Shown: positions 1-6,031 of the stretch, in pieces
Layout: each line of letters begins with the position of its first letter
Numbering within the stretch: the stretch's first letter is position 1
Source of the DNA: a bacterium
GTDB taxonomy: Bacteria; Patescibacteriota; Saccharimonadia; Saccharimonadales; JACDBH01
Reading direction: 5' to 3'
DNA: 13,866 nucleotides
NCBI GenBank assembly: GCA_029557395.1
Contig: JAKQIK010000033.1
Coordinates: 1-13,866 of the forward strand
Translations under genes and position numbers: made by a program
Notes under the pieces: generated by a model
What the model was told of the DNA's origin: nothing
Databases searched by the model: none
Seen by the model: the letters and a program-made list of their open reading frames with translations, nothing else

Positions 1-1
1 C

Positions 2-121
2 CCGCAAAAAGTAGCTGCATCCAAGGACAGGATCCGAAATGCTATCATTGCCTTGATATTTTTACTTTTCGGATTTGCTATACTCAACTATCTAGTTCCA
101 GGAGGTGTATTACAGGGATGA
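2..121 (+). CDS. Pilin-like small membrane protein, C-terminal part (partial)
   Basis: An open frame enters from the left edge and ends in TGA at 119-121. It encodes about 39 residues: a charged stretch (KDRIRNA), a hydrophobic helix (IIALIFLLFGFAILNYL), then a short PGGVLQG tail. The arrangement 'A-x-K/R-x-x-I-x-N-A-I-I' followed by a hydrophobic segment matches the second half of the four or five downstream paralogues. This is therefore most likely another member of the TrbC/VirB2-like pilin family of CPR bacteria. It overlaps the next gene by 4 nt (ATGA), which suggests translational coupling. The N-terminus lies outside the window. Confidence 0.6.
   Translation, partial: PQKVAASKDRIRNAIIALIFLLFGFAILNYLVPGGVLQG
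100..107 (+). promoter_or_regulatory. Strong Shine-Dalgarno site for the pilin-like gene at 118
   Basis: AGGAGGTG, an essentially full anti-16S match, lies 10 nt before the ATG at 118 and inside the 3' end of the upstream gene. This supports the chosen start and coupled translation. Confidence 0.8.
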
Positions 122-564
122 AAAATTTCTTAATGAGCCTGGCAATTGTATCGACGCTTTTTATATCAATATTGTCTGCACAGGTATTCTTGAGTCCATC
201 TACGGTGAGTGCTGCTGTACCAGATAAATGTGCGAAGCGTATCCTGAGCTTCCCTGTTTGGTATGAGTACTTAGAGGTAGATGGTAATTGTGAGATTACC
301 GGCCCTACAAATGGTGGTGAGTTTGACTGGCCAAAAGCTGTCGGCTACGTGGCAATCGCCCTGGTAGAAATCATGCTAAGGATAGCCGGATTGGTTGCGG
401 TTGGGTTTGTTATCTATGGTGGTTTTCGGTTTATTGTGTCTCAGGGTGAGCCCGAAAACGCTAAAGCAGCCCGTGAGACAATAATCAATGCCATCATCGG
501 TCTTATTATCACTATTGTAGCTGCGGCTGTGGTTAATTTTGTAGCTAAGGCAATTGCGGGGTAA
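118..564 (+). CDS. Pilin-like secreted/inner-membrane protein (TrbC/VirB2-type)
   Basis: This 148-residue protein has an N-terminal signal peptide (hydrophobic residues about 5-30, likely cut after VSA near residue 32). A short ectodomain with two cysteines (DKCAKR and DGNCEI) follows. Two membrane helices come next, at about residues 78-105 and 120-145, joined by a loop containing SQGEPENAKAARETIINA. This is the architecture of VirB2/TrbC-like pilins and of the pilin-like conjugal transfer proteins annotated in mycoplasmas and CPR bacteria. These are known to assemble as subunits of type IV secretion pili. It overlaps the upstream paralogue by 4 nt and is followed 9 nt later by another, so it is probably in one operon. 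The family call rests on architecture and on similarity among the paralogues, not on a database match. Confidence 0.75.
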   Translation: MKNFLMSLAIVSTLFISILSAQVFLSPSTVSAAVPDKCAKRILSFPVWYEYLEVDGNCEITGPTNGGEFDWPKAVGYVAIALVEIMLRIAGLVAVGFVIYGGFRFIVSQGEPENAKAARETIINAIIGLIITIVAAAVVNFVAKAIAG

Positions 565-573
565 AATACGAAA

Positions 574-873
574 ATGCCTAACATGACATATTTTTTGATA
601 AAATTCTCGGCTCTGATAGGCGAAGGCGACATAAAAGTACCTAAAAATAATGTAACAAACGATACGATAACAAATATTCTCAAACTAGCTTTTGGGGTGT
701 TTGCGGCTATAGCGGTTTTGATGATTTCTATCGGGGCATTAAAGATGATAATGTCAAAGGGTAACCCTCAGGAGGTAGCCAAAGCCCGTGAGACGGTAAT
801 ATATGCAGCTGTTGGACTTGTGATTAGCCTGTCTGCTTTTACTATCGTGTCATTTGTAGTGGGGAGTGTGTAG
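574..873 (+). CDS. Pilin-like membrane protein lacking a signal peptide
   Basis: This 99-residue member is the shortest of the tandem family. It keeps the two hydrophobic helices (about residues 33-58 and 72-97) and the connecting MSKGNPQEVAKARETVIYAAVGL motif region. It has no cleavable signal peptide and no cysteines in its short N-terminal part, unlike its four full-length neighbours. The start is ATG at 574 with only a weak purine-rich site before it, so translation is probably coupled to the upstream gene, which stops at 564. The next gene begins 3 nt after its stop. It may be a minor pilus subunit or a membrane-embedded partner. That role is inferred. Confidence 0.7.
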   Translation: MPNMTYFLIKFSALIGEGDIKVPKNNVTNDTITNILKLAFGVFAAIAVLMISIGALKMIMSKGNPQEVAKARETVIYAAVGLVISLSAFTIVSFVVGSV

Positions 874-876
874 ATT

Positions 877-1251
877 ATGAAGTTTTTACTGTCGGTACTG
901 TTCGTTGTTTTTATATTTTTGCTCAGCTTGGGCTATATGAACCATGTCAATGCCGAGTCCCCTATTGGCGAGGCTTGTAGTGGCGCGGATGCATCTATTT
1001 GTAAGGAGGGTGATAGTGATCCACTGACCGGTGAGAGTGGTTTGATTATGAAGGCTACGGCTGTTCTGTCCTATATAATTGGCTTTGTTGCGGTATTGAT
1101 GATTGTGATTGCAGGCATGAAATTTGTTACATCCAATGGTAACCCCGAAGCAGTTGCGAGTGCTAGAAACACAATAATCTATGCTCTTGTAGGTGTTGTT
1201 ATTGCTGCTTCATCACAACTGATAGTAAAATTTATATTAAACTTGATATAG
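877..1251 (+). CDS. Pilin-like secreted/inner-membrane protein
   Basis: This 124-residue protein starts with a signal peptide (residues 1 to about 26, VNA before the likely cut). The ectodomain contains two cysteines (GEACSG and SICKEG). Two membrane helices follow, at about residues 58-82 and 97-122, with the family loop SNGNPEAVASARNTIIYALVG. Only 3 nt separate it from the previous stop and 12 nt from the next start, so it is part of the same polycistronic run. The expected role is a type IV secretion or conjugative pilus subunit or paralogous minor pilin. Paralogue-level similarity to its neighbours is clear, but its specific function cannot be read from the sequence. Confidence 0.75.
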   Translation: MKFLLSVLFVVFIFLLSLGYMNHVNAESPIGEACSGADASICKEGDSDPLTGESGLIMKATAVLSYIIGFVAVLMIVIAGMKFVTSNGNPEAVASARNTIIYALVGVVIAASSQLIVKFILNLI

Positions 1252-1263
1252 GAGAATAACGAA

Positions 1264-1674
1264 TTGATAGCTAAACTTATTCATTCAAACATAAACACGA
1301 TAGCTATATTGGTCGTTGGGTTTGTTTTGACCTTGGCTATATCCTTCTCGGTTTTGTCAGCTCCAGCACATGCAGAAATATCAAATGACTCAAAAGAGGC
1401 TGCCTGCCAAGCCATAGGAGGTTGCGATCCAAATGCCAAGAAGTCTGTGACCAGTTTGTTGTCTACTGTAATCAAACTGATTTCCTGGATAGTTGGAATC
1501 TTATCCGTAATTATGGTTATTGTCGGTGGTATGAAGTTTGTACTATCCAATGGTGATGCAAATGCAACCAAAAGTGCCCGGATGACAATAATCTATGCCT
1601 TGGTCGGTTTGGTAATCGCGGCATTGGCTCAGGTACTTGTCAATTTTGTATTGAACAAGGCGACAAAAATCTAG
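1264..1674 (+). CDS. Pilin-like secreted/inner-membrane protein, TTG start
   Basis: This 136-residue protein starts at TTG (1264), with AGGAG 9 nt upstream overlapping the stop of the preceding gene. The signal peptide is long, with likely cleavage after AHA near residue 37. It is followed by a short region with two cysteines (AACQAIGGCD), a membrane helix at about 65-88, the loop SNGDANATKSARMTIIYALVG, and a second helix to the C-terminus. All of these are family features shared with the neighbouring genes. It is the last gene of the closely spaced block: the next paralogue is 76 nt away and has its own promoter. Confidence 0.75.
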   Translation: MIAKLIHSNINTIAILVVGFVLTLAISFSVLSAPAHAEISNDSKEAACQAIGGCDPNAKKSVTSLLSTVIKLISWIVGILSVIMVIVGGMKFVLSNGDANATKSARMTIIYALVGLVIAALAQVLVNFVLNKATKI

Positions 1675-1680
1675 TTATGC

Positions 1681-1709
1681 TTGCATCAAGTCTACGTAGG
1701 TGATATAAA
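1681..1709 (+). promoter_or_regulatory. Promoter for the last pilin-like gene
   Basis: TTGCAT (1681-1686), a 17-nt spacer and TATAAA (1704-1709), with an extended -10 TG at 1701-1702. The predicted start of transcription is near 1716. This gives a leader of about 35 nt that contains an AAGGA ribosome site at 1736-1740 before the ATG at 1751. Confidence 0.6.
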
Positions 1710-1750
1710 TAAGTCTAAGAATAGTTAAAGTTAAAAAGGAATAACAAAAG

Positions 1751-2167
1751 ATGATTAGCAAAATCAGAAATATACTAACAATTATGGCAGTCAGCGCGGC
1801 CCTACTGGCACCTGTCTTTACTGTTGGTATTGCAAATGCACAGATCCAAGAGCAACTATGTCAGGGTGCGGCTATTGATCAGCCCGGTAGTGGTGGTGGC
1901 TGTAATAATGTTGACGATGCTGGCAGTAGTGTACAAAAAGTAGCGTCAGATGTCATCAACCTGTTATCTTGGGTTGTTGGTGTAATTTCAGTCATTATGA
2001 TTATTGTCGGTGGCTTTAGATATATCACCTCTGGTGGTGCTAGCGATAAGGTTACGGGTGCCAAGAATACAATCATCTATGCAATCATTGGTCTTATTAT
2101 CGTAGCTTTGGCTCAGTTCATTGTGAACTTTGTTCTAGCCAAGACTATCGACGCCAGCAATAACTAG
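1751..2167 (+). CDS. Pilin-like protein, independently transcribed (candidate major pilin)
   Basis: This 138-residue protein has a signal peptide (likely cut after ANA near residue 30). The glycine-rich ectodomain has two cysteines (QLCQGA and GGGCNN). Two membrane helices follow, at about residues 70-92 and 108-132, around the loop TSGGASDKVTGAKNTIIYAIIG. It differs from the four genes before it in being transcriptionally autonomous: a good promoter lies at 1681-1709, a clear SD (AAGGA) 10 nt before the ATG, and a strong hairpin terminator 16 nt after the stop. In multi-pilin loci the separately and strongly expressed copy is often the major subunit. That assignment is inference here. Confidence 0.75.
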   Translation: MISKIRNILTIMAVSAALLAPVFTVGIANAQIQEQLCQGAAIDQPGSGGGCNNVDDAGSSVQKVASDVINLLSWVVGVISVIMIIVGGFRYITSGGASDKVTGAKNTIIYAIIGLIIVALAQFIVNFVLAKTIDASNN

Positions 2168-2182
2168 AACTAAATTTCTTAT

Positions 2183-2220
2183 AAATACTAAACCCTGCCG
2201 AGCGGCAGGGTTTAGTATTT
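2183..2220 (+). terminator. Strong intrinsic terminator after the pilin-like genes
   Basis: A perfect 17-bp stem (2183-2199 with 2204-2220) around a GAGC tetraloop, with a GC-rich core (CCCTGCC/GGCAGGG). The T-rich 3' arm runs on into TTTAGTATTTTAG. The A-rich 5' side means it could also work in reverse. Confidence 0.85.
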
Positions 2221-2296
2221 TAGCTGAATTTCCGCTTGTATTTGCCTTATAATCATGAGCAATAGGCTGACGCGAGATGTTCGACAACAAGAGGGG

Positions 2297-2328
2297 TAAA
2301 TAAAAACACCCCTGAGATTGGGGTGTTT
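2297..2328 (-). terminator. Intrinsic terminator of hsp20
   Basis: A 9-bp stem (2304-2312 with 2320-2328, ACACCCC/GGGGTGT core) and a 7-nt loop. Read on the minus strand it is followed by a T-rich run (TTTTTATTTA). It lies about 20 nt downstream of the hsp20 stop codon. Confidence 0.8.
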
Positions 2329-2336
2329 CAGGCGCC

Positions 2337-2352
2337 TATAAGTATACTTATA
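2337..2352. repeat. Perfect 16-bp palindrome over the hsp20 stop
   Basis: TATAAGTATACTTATA is perfectly self-complementary and covers the TAA stop of hsp20 (2348-2350). It could be a protein binding site, part of the 3' end structure, or chance in AT-rich sequence. Confidence 0.5.
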
Positions 2353-2827
2353 AGACTTCAATCTTCTTAACTGTGTCTTGTTTGACTTTAGCAAACGAGA
2401 TAGTCAGAACACCATCTTTTAGCATGGCCTCAATTTCTTCTTCTTTGACAGGTACTGGTAATGCGATTGAGCGACTAAATTCACCCCAGTAACATTCTTG
2501 GACAAAGTAATTCTCTACATCATCTTCGTTGCCTGCACTCAATGTGCCACGCACAGAAAGAGTGTTGTCAGAGATACTGACATCCAAATCGTTCTTGTTT
2601 ACACCTGCTGTACGAGCTTTGACAACTAGTTTGTCTTTTGTCTCATAGACATCTACTGCAAGCTGTCCTGGTACTGGTTCTTCGTCGTCCCAGTCACTTA
2701 CAGCTGGACCCATTGAATCATCCCCCACCGGCTCATCCGCGGCGGTAGCCAGATCATCATCGCCAAGGAAGGCTGCTGTTAGCTCGTCTTCCATCAAGAG
2801 GTCATCATCGTGATTCCTTCTTGCCAT
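2348..2827 (-). CDS. Small heat-shock protein, Hsp20/alpha-crystallin family
   Basis: This 159-residue protein is an ATP-independent holdase chaperone that binds unfolding proteins in the cytoplasm. The alpha-crystallin domain spans about residues 53-147. It starts at GQLAVDVYETKDKLVVKARTAG, has the central DLDVSISDNTLSVRG strand pair, and ends with the family signature A-x-L-x-D-G-V-L-T-I near residues 135-144. The C-terminal tail ends in IEV, a variant of the I-x-I/V motif that contacts neighbouring dimers. The N-terminal arm (residues 1-50) is unusually acidic, with many D and E residues and a DDDLL/GDDDL pattern, and would mediate oligomerisation. An SD (GGAGGGGAG) precedes the ATG at 2827. 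Promoter and terminator are both visible, so it is a single-gene unit. No CIRCE-type operator was seen. Confidence 0.93.
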   Translation of the reverse strand: MARRNHDDDLLMEDELTAAFLGDDDLATAADEPVGDDSMGPAVSDWDDEEPVPGQLAVDVYETKDKLVVKARTAGVNKNDLDVSISDNTLSVRGTLSAGNEDDVENYFVQECYWGEFSRSIALPVPVKEEEIEAMLKDGVLTISFAKVKQDTVKKIEVL

Positions 2828-2892
2828 ATTGGTTTATCTCCCCTCCACTTAATTCTAAAAGCCAAAACAATTTGATTTTTTGTCTTGATACC

Positions 2893-2921
2893 AGTATAGC
2901 TAGAGATACACTTCTGTGCAA
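2893..2921 (-). promoter_or_regulatory. Promoter of hsp20
   Basis: Read on the minus strand: TTGCAC (2916-2921), a 17-nt spacer, TATACT (2893-2898). The predicted transcript start near 2886 gives a leader of about 60 nt carrying a strong SD. It looks like a housekeeping sigma promoter, not a heat-shock sigma promoter. Confidence 0.65.
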
Positions 2922-3010
2922 AGGTTTTGTACTCATATTTACAACATAATATACACAACAGGCTATTTTAGTGATAAGTTATTACTCAAACTAGGAGGAA
3001 TATAGTAGCA

Positions 3011-3685
3011 ATGAGGCTGTTAGAACAATTTTTTGGTGTTATTGCACCAAATACTTGTATTTTTTGCGACCAAGAAGGTTCGCTGTTGTGCAAGTGGTGT
3101 ATTGACGACGCTCTTCCCTACCAAACTTCACGTTGCTATTTGTGTAATGCATTAACCAAAGACTACAAAAGTTGTCCAAGTTGCAGGCACAAAACCCAGG
3201 TTAAGCATGTATATATTAGATCTGAATATACTAGTTATGCCAAGGAACTGGTACATAGGATGAAATTCAAGTATTCGATTGAGGCGGTCAAGATTATAGC
3301 GTCTGAACTAGTGCAGACGCTACCTATTTCGGACAGAGAGTTGCTTATCACAAATGTTCCGACCGTTACCTCACATCAGAGATCCAGGGGTATTGATCAT
3401 ACCAAGAAGATTGCTCAAGAGATGTCGCGTCTCAGTAGTAGAAAATATGTCGAAACGCTTGTCAGGACAGACCAGGCGCGACAGGTTGGGTCATCTCGAA
3501 AAGATAGGTTAACGCAACTAAATAGGGTATTTAGGGTAAAAAATACTGATATCTTCAAAGGAGTAGATATTATTTTGGTTGACGATATCATGACCACAGG
3601 GGCTACCATAGAGTCGGCAACCAGCACTCTAAAGTTTGCTGGTGCAAAGTCTGTCAGTGCCACTGTCTTTTCGAGAGCCAAATAA
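3011..3685 (+). CDS. comF: ComF-family phosphoribosyltransferase-like protein
   Basis: This 224-residue protein has the usual length and layout of the ComF/GntX family. The N-terminal zinc-binding part has eight cysteines in four CxxC pairs: C16-C19, C27-C30, C42-C45 and C55-C58. The C-terminal part is a type I phosphoribosyltransferase fold, with the ComF 'R-x-R-G' motif (RSRGIDHT, residues 124-131), the Q-x-G...R-L-x-Q-L-x-R segment near 158-172, and the PRPP-binding loop ILVDDIMTTGAT at 188-199. ComF proteins are needed for uptake of single-stranded DNA during natural transformation, and many CPR bacteria keep competence genes. AGGAGG lies at 2993-2998, about 12 nt before the ATG, slightly further than usual, and there is no better start. 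The family is secure; a role in competence is inferred from the family. Confidence 0.9.
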   Translation: MRLLEQFFGVIAPNTCIFCDQEGSLLCKWCIDDALPYQTSRCYLCNALTKDYKSCPSCRHKTQVKHVYIRSEYTSYAKELVHRMKFKYSIEAVKIIASELVQTLPISDRELLITNVPTVTSHQRSRGIDHTKKIAQEMSRLSSRKYVETLVRTDQARQVGSSRKDRLTQLNRVFRVKNTDIFKGVDIILVDDIMTTGATIESATSTLKFAGAKSVSATVFSRAK

Positions 3686-3754
3686 CCCCACGGTGTAAAC
3701 TTCTTACTGTAAAAAAAGTCCACCCCACGAGGAATAGACAAAAGTCAGAAAACT

Positions 3755-4104
3755 AAGGTCTCACCCTTACATCTGTAATTTTGTGTCATTTATTCGCTAA
3801 TTGATATTTAAGTAAAGTTAGGTCTGTTGCTTTGTCTTTATACCCTTCAAAAAAATTACTGTAATCTGTGGTCTCAAACAGCTCAAGTATCCTCGTGTGT
3901 CTTATCCAGTCTGGAGATTGCTTGCCATGATTTGTAAAAACTTCTTTTTGTCTTCTGCATCTAAGAAGATGGTTTGCTTGGCTACTCCTCTATTATATAC
4001 ATGATAATAGTGCTCTGGGACATAGACCTTCAATGAATTCTTAGCTGGCATATGTGAATGATTTCATAAATTACAGATATTTACAGATGTAAGGGTGAGA
4101 CCTT
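3755..4104 (-). mobile_element. Non-autonomous transposon remnant, copy A (350 bp)
   Basis: Perfect 24-bp terminal inverted repeats bound the element (3755-3778 and 4081-4104, beginning AAGGTCTCACCC). Inside, on the minus strand, are the start and the end of a REP-associated tyrosine transposase (Y1 transposase) with the middle missing. Each terminus itself contains two small dyads (AAGG..CCTT and TTACA..TGTAA), so it could also fold as a single-strand hairpin, as is usual for Y1-transposase substrates. The 177 bp at 3755-3931 are about 97 percent identical to 5500-5676 in copy B. With ComF upstream, this element fills most of the 610-bp stretch before the next gene. Confidence 0.75.
3786..4051 (-). 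pseudogene. Internally deleted RAYT/Y1 transposase remnant
   Basis: On the minus strand an ATG at 4051 opens a 49-codon frame (MPAKNSLKVYVPE, then YYHVYNRGVAKQTIFLDAED). This is the typical N-terminus of REP-associated tyrosine transposases, with the H-x-Y-N-R-G motif. It stops at 3902-3904. In a frame shifted by 2, residues SPDWIRHTRILELFETTD and the following YSNFFEGYKDKA match the typical C-terminal end of the same family, closing at TGA 3786-3788. The catalytic HUH motif and tyrosine that should lie between are absent, so the protein cannot be active. The family is recognised from its motifs and was not confirmed by alignment. Confidence 0.75.
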
Positions 4105-4142
4105 GGGAGTGACAACAAGGGTGAGACCTTGGGAGTGACAAC
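4091..4142 (+). repeat. 26-bp tandem duplication of the element end
   Basis: Two perfect adjacent 26-bp units (4091-4116 and 4117-4142), each AAGGGTGAGACCTTGGGAGT plus GACAAC. The first unit overlaps the right terminus of copy A, so the outermost end and its flank have been duplicated in tandem. From 4143 to 4259 no convincing gene is seen. A 37-codon frame (4159-4272) has no support. Confidence 0.85.
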
Positions 4143-4259
4143 ACAAAAAGACCTCACTATGGCATATAGCATATACCTCAAAAGCCCCATGCAATACCTG
4201 CTAGAAGTGCTACAATTAAGCCAACAGGAGTCCAGAATGTTATGGACGGATACACAAAA

Positions 4260-4289
4260 TTGCAAAAAATAGTTGGGGGGGGGTAGAAT
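4260..4289 (+). promoter_or_regulatory. Promoter with a nine-G tract in its spacer
   Basis: TTGCAA (4260-4265), an 18-nt spacer that ends in nine consecutive G (4275-4283), then TAGAAT (4284-4289). The -10 ends 7 nt before the ATG at 4297, so transcription would begin at or next to the start codon. Gain or loss of a G would change the -35/-10 spacing, as in known phase-variable promoters. Confidence 0.6.
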
Positions 4290-4296
4290 AATAAGC

Positions 4297-5439
4297 ATGA
4301 GTAAAACAAAATATCTCTTTGTCTTAATTATATTTGCAGTGATGCTTATTGTGCCGATTTCTCGGGCTAGTGCATCTACTAAAACTGTCGAATTATCAAC
4401 AACCCCAGCGCTTGACGACCCAATTTATGATGGAGGCACAAAAGTATCCGATGTGGGCGTCGCTATTACCGCGCCCTTAAATAGCACCACTACTCCAATA
4501 GATAGTGAGGCTACAGCACATTCCCCTAAAGGCTACACTTGGCGAGTAACTATTCCAGATTTATGCGATGGCGCTCAGATAACAGGGCTTCGGGTAAAGA
4601 CTAATTCACATGCCGAAAACGAGAGCCCTAATAGTGGGGTTTTTTTCCTTGCCTATGACGTAGGCACCAATAGAATATTTAGCCACTATAGTGTTAACGA
4701 TGGCAAAGGTGAGGATACAAATTCTTGGATGCCGACACTTACAGGTATTGTTGCCCCATCAATCGATAGAGGCACAGGTGATGGAACAACGTACTTCCCT
4801 GCGAGCTTAGGTGCTAACGGACCGCTTGATGCCACCTGGGACTTATCGAGCACTGTTGTTGGTAATCAGTTAGGTATATATGTTCAGCACTGGATAACCT
4901 CGAACACCGCTACAATCCAAACGACCATACAATCGGTAGAGCTTTCTTATGACGATTCCAATTGCCCTAATCCTTCTCAAACAATCGCAAATGCGGTTTC
5001 TGGTTCGCCTATCACATTCACTATGCCAAAAGAAAGTAGTGCCATGGCTATTAATGTCCGAAAGGAAACAGACTTGTCGATAGCAGACCCTTTTTACGAA
5101 TACCCAAACGGGCTAGTTGACTTTAGTTTTGACACCACTCAAACCGATAATGAGGTTTCGCTAGTTTTTGTTACCGACAAATTACCGTCGCAGGTTGTCG
5201 CAAGGAAACACAACCCTAGTAACAAGGCGTTTTTTACCATCCCTAATGCGAACATAAGTGAAACAACCTATAATAATCAGCACGCATTAAAAGTAACATA
5301 TACCATAACGGATAACGGTGATCTTGATTTAAATCCAGCCACTGGGAAGATAAATGATCCTGTTGGTCTGGCGGTTCAGACAACTACTGTACCTAATACT
5401 GGTCTAGAAAGATATTGGCTACTAAATTTACGTAATTAA
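4297..5439 (+). CDS. Secreted surface protein with a truncated VPNTG-type C-terminus
   Basis: This is a 380-residue protein of no recognised family. The start is set at ATG 4297 and not at the upstream in-frame TTG (4273). The ATG begins a clear signal peptide (MSKTKYLFVLIIFAVMLIVP, likely cut after ASA near residue 26). It also sits 7 nt after a -10 box. The mature part is rich in Ser, Thr, Asn and Asp, with beta-strand-like alternation and two isolated cysteines (DLCDGA and SNCPNP), typical of an extracellular beta-rich protein. The C-terminus ends VPNTGLERYWLLNLRN. VPNTG resembles a sortase-type sorting motif, but only 11 residues follow and there is no membrane helix, so the signal is truncated or the match is fortuitous. 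The gene lies between two copies of the same transposon remnant, in the same orientation, as if in a composite element. No ribosome site other than the G tract is present. Confidence 0.75.
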   Translation: MSKTKYLFVLIIFAVMLIVPISRASASTKTVELSTTPALDDPIYDGGTKVSDVGVAITAPLNSTTTPIDSEATAHSPKGYTWRVTIPDLCDGAQITGLRVKTNSHAENESPNSGVFFLAYDVGTNRIFSHYSVNDGKGEDTNSWMPTLTGIVAPSIDRGTGDGTTYFPASLGANGPLDATWDLSSTVVGNQLGIYVQHWITSNTATIQTTIQSVELSYDDSNCPNPSQTIANAVSGSPITFTMPKESSAMAINVRKETDLSIADPFYEYPNGLVDFSFDTTQTDNEVSLVFVTDKLPSQVVARKHNPSNKAFFTIPNANISETTYNNQHALKVTYTITDNGDLDLNPATGKINDPVGLAVQTTTVPNTGLERYWLLNLRN

Positions 5440-5499
5440 AGCCTCAAAATTTGACAAATGCTAAGCATAAGTTGAATAAATAATAGTAAGGAAAAAACC

Positions 5500-5727
5500 A
5501 AGGTTTCACCCTTACATCTGTAATTTTGTGCTATTTATTCGCTAATTGATATTTAAGTAAAGTTAGGTCTATTGCTTTGTCTTTATACCCTTCAAAAAAA
5601 TTACTGTAATCTGTGGTCTCAAACAGCTCAAGTATCCTCGTGTGTCTTATCCAGCCTGGAGATTACTTGCCATGATAATATTTCAGACTTAAGTAAAAAT
5701 AAGTTACAAATGTAAGAGTGAGACCTT
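5500..5727 (-). mobile_element. Non-autonomous transposon remnant, copy B (228 bp)
   Basis: The same terminal inverted repeats as copy A, now slightly diverged (5500-5523 and 5704-5727). The 177 bp at 5500-5676 match 3755-3931 with about six differences and share the same internal deletion junction. Copy B additionally lacks the segment encoding the transposase N-terminus. It is in the same orientation as copy A, so the two form direct repeats around the secreted protein gene. Confidence 0.7.
5531..5662 (-). pseudogene. C-terminal fragment of the RAYT/Y1 transposase
   Basis: Forty-three codons (SPGWIRHTRILELFETTD, and on to QLANK) end in TAG at 5531-5533, matching the tail of copy A (which ends in TGA). 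An in-frame TAA lies immediately upstream, so there is no start. This is a dead remnant inside copy B. Confidence 0.65.
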
Positions 5728-5737
5728 GAGAGTATTA

Positions 5738-5755
5738 GAGGCCTTAGGAACCCTG
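5738..5755 (+). repeat. Degenerate element end, similar to 10493-10510
   Basis: GAGGCCTTAGGAACCCTG resembles GAGGCCTTGGGAACCTGG at 10493-10510 and more distantly the GAGACCTTGGGAG terminus of copy A. The rest of 5756-5880 shows no gene. A GGATTCGAAC string at 5840-5849 looks like a tRNA T-loop but has no pairing stem. Confidence 0.35.
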
Positions 5756-5882
5756 ACTTTCGGAACAAGATTACAGAGGTTAGTTAACTATTTGTGGTGA
5801 TTCACCGGTTCCAACCGATTCATAAGGTATAGGTACCGGATTCGAACTAGCTAACAGGGGTATAATTGTAAGAAATAAGCTC

Positions 5883-5918
5883 CAAAAATAAAGAAAGACC
5901 GGTCTAGGATACTGGTCT
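5883..5918 (-). terminator. Probable terminator for the gene at 6032-7762
   Basis: An 8-bp stem (AGACCGGT 5896-5903 with ACTGGTCT 5911-5918, one G-T pair) and a 7-nt loop. Read on the minus strand it is followed by TTTCTTTATTTTTGG. It lies about 110 nt beyond the stop of the minus-strand gene. From 5919 to 6031 nothing else is seen. Confidence 0.55.
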
Positions 5919-6031
5919 CACCTCTGTTAGTGCTTGATCTGGCTCTCTGTAGTGATGGAAGTCAAAACTATACTTACAGGGTTTATCGGGGTATTGAGAT
6001 TGATCATTTTATTATCATTAGCTTAATATGT

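Noticed and set aside
2255..2299. 14-codon frame (MSNRLTRDVRQQEG) between two terminators
   Set aside because: Too short, with no ribosome site, and it lies between the terminator of the pilin genes and that of hsp20.
4159..4272. 37-codon frame (MAYSIYLKSPMQ...) between copy A and the secreted protein gene; its start resembles that of IS630-type transposases
   Set aside because: Only the first few residues match, there is no ribosome site or promoter, and it ends in the promoter spacer of the next gene.
4273..4296. In-frame TTG at 4273 as the start of the secreted protein, with the G tract inside the coding sequence
   Set aside because: It would place eight residues including Gly-Gly-Gly ahead of a good signal peptide, and the -10 box would lie inside the gene. 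ATG 4297 fits the signal peptide and the promoter.
5800..5860. T-loop-like GTTCGAATCC on the minus strand, suggesting a tRNA remnant
   Set aside because: The flanking bases do not pair as a T-stem and no anticodon or acceptor arm can be found.
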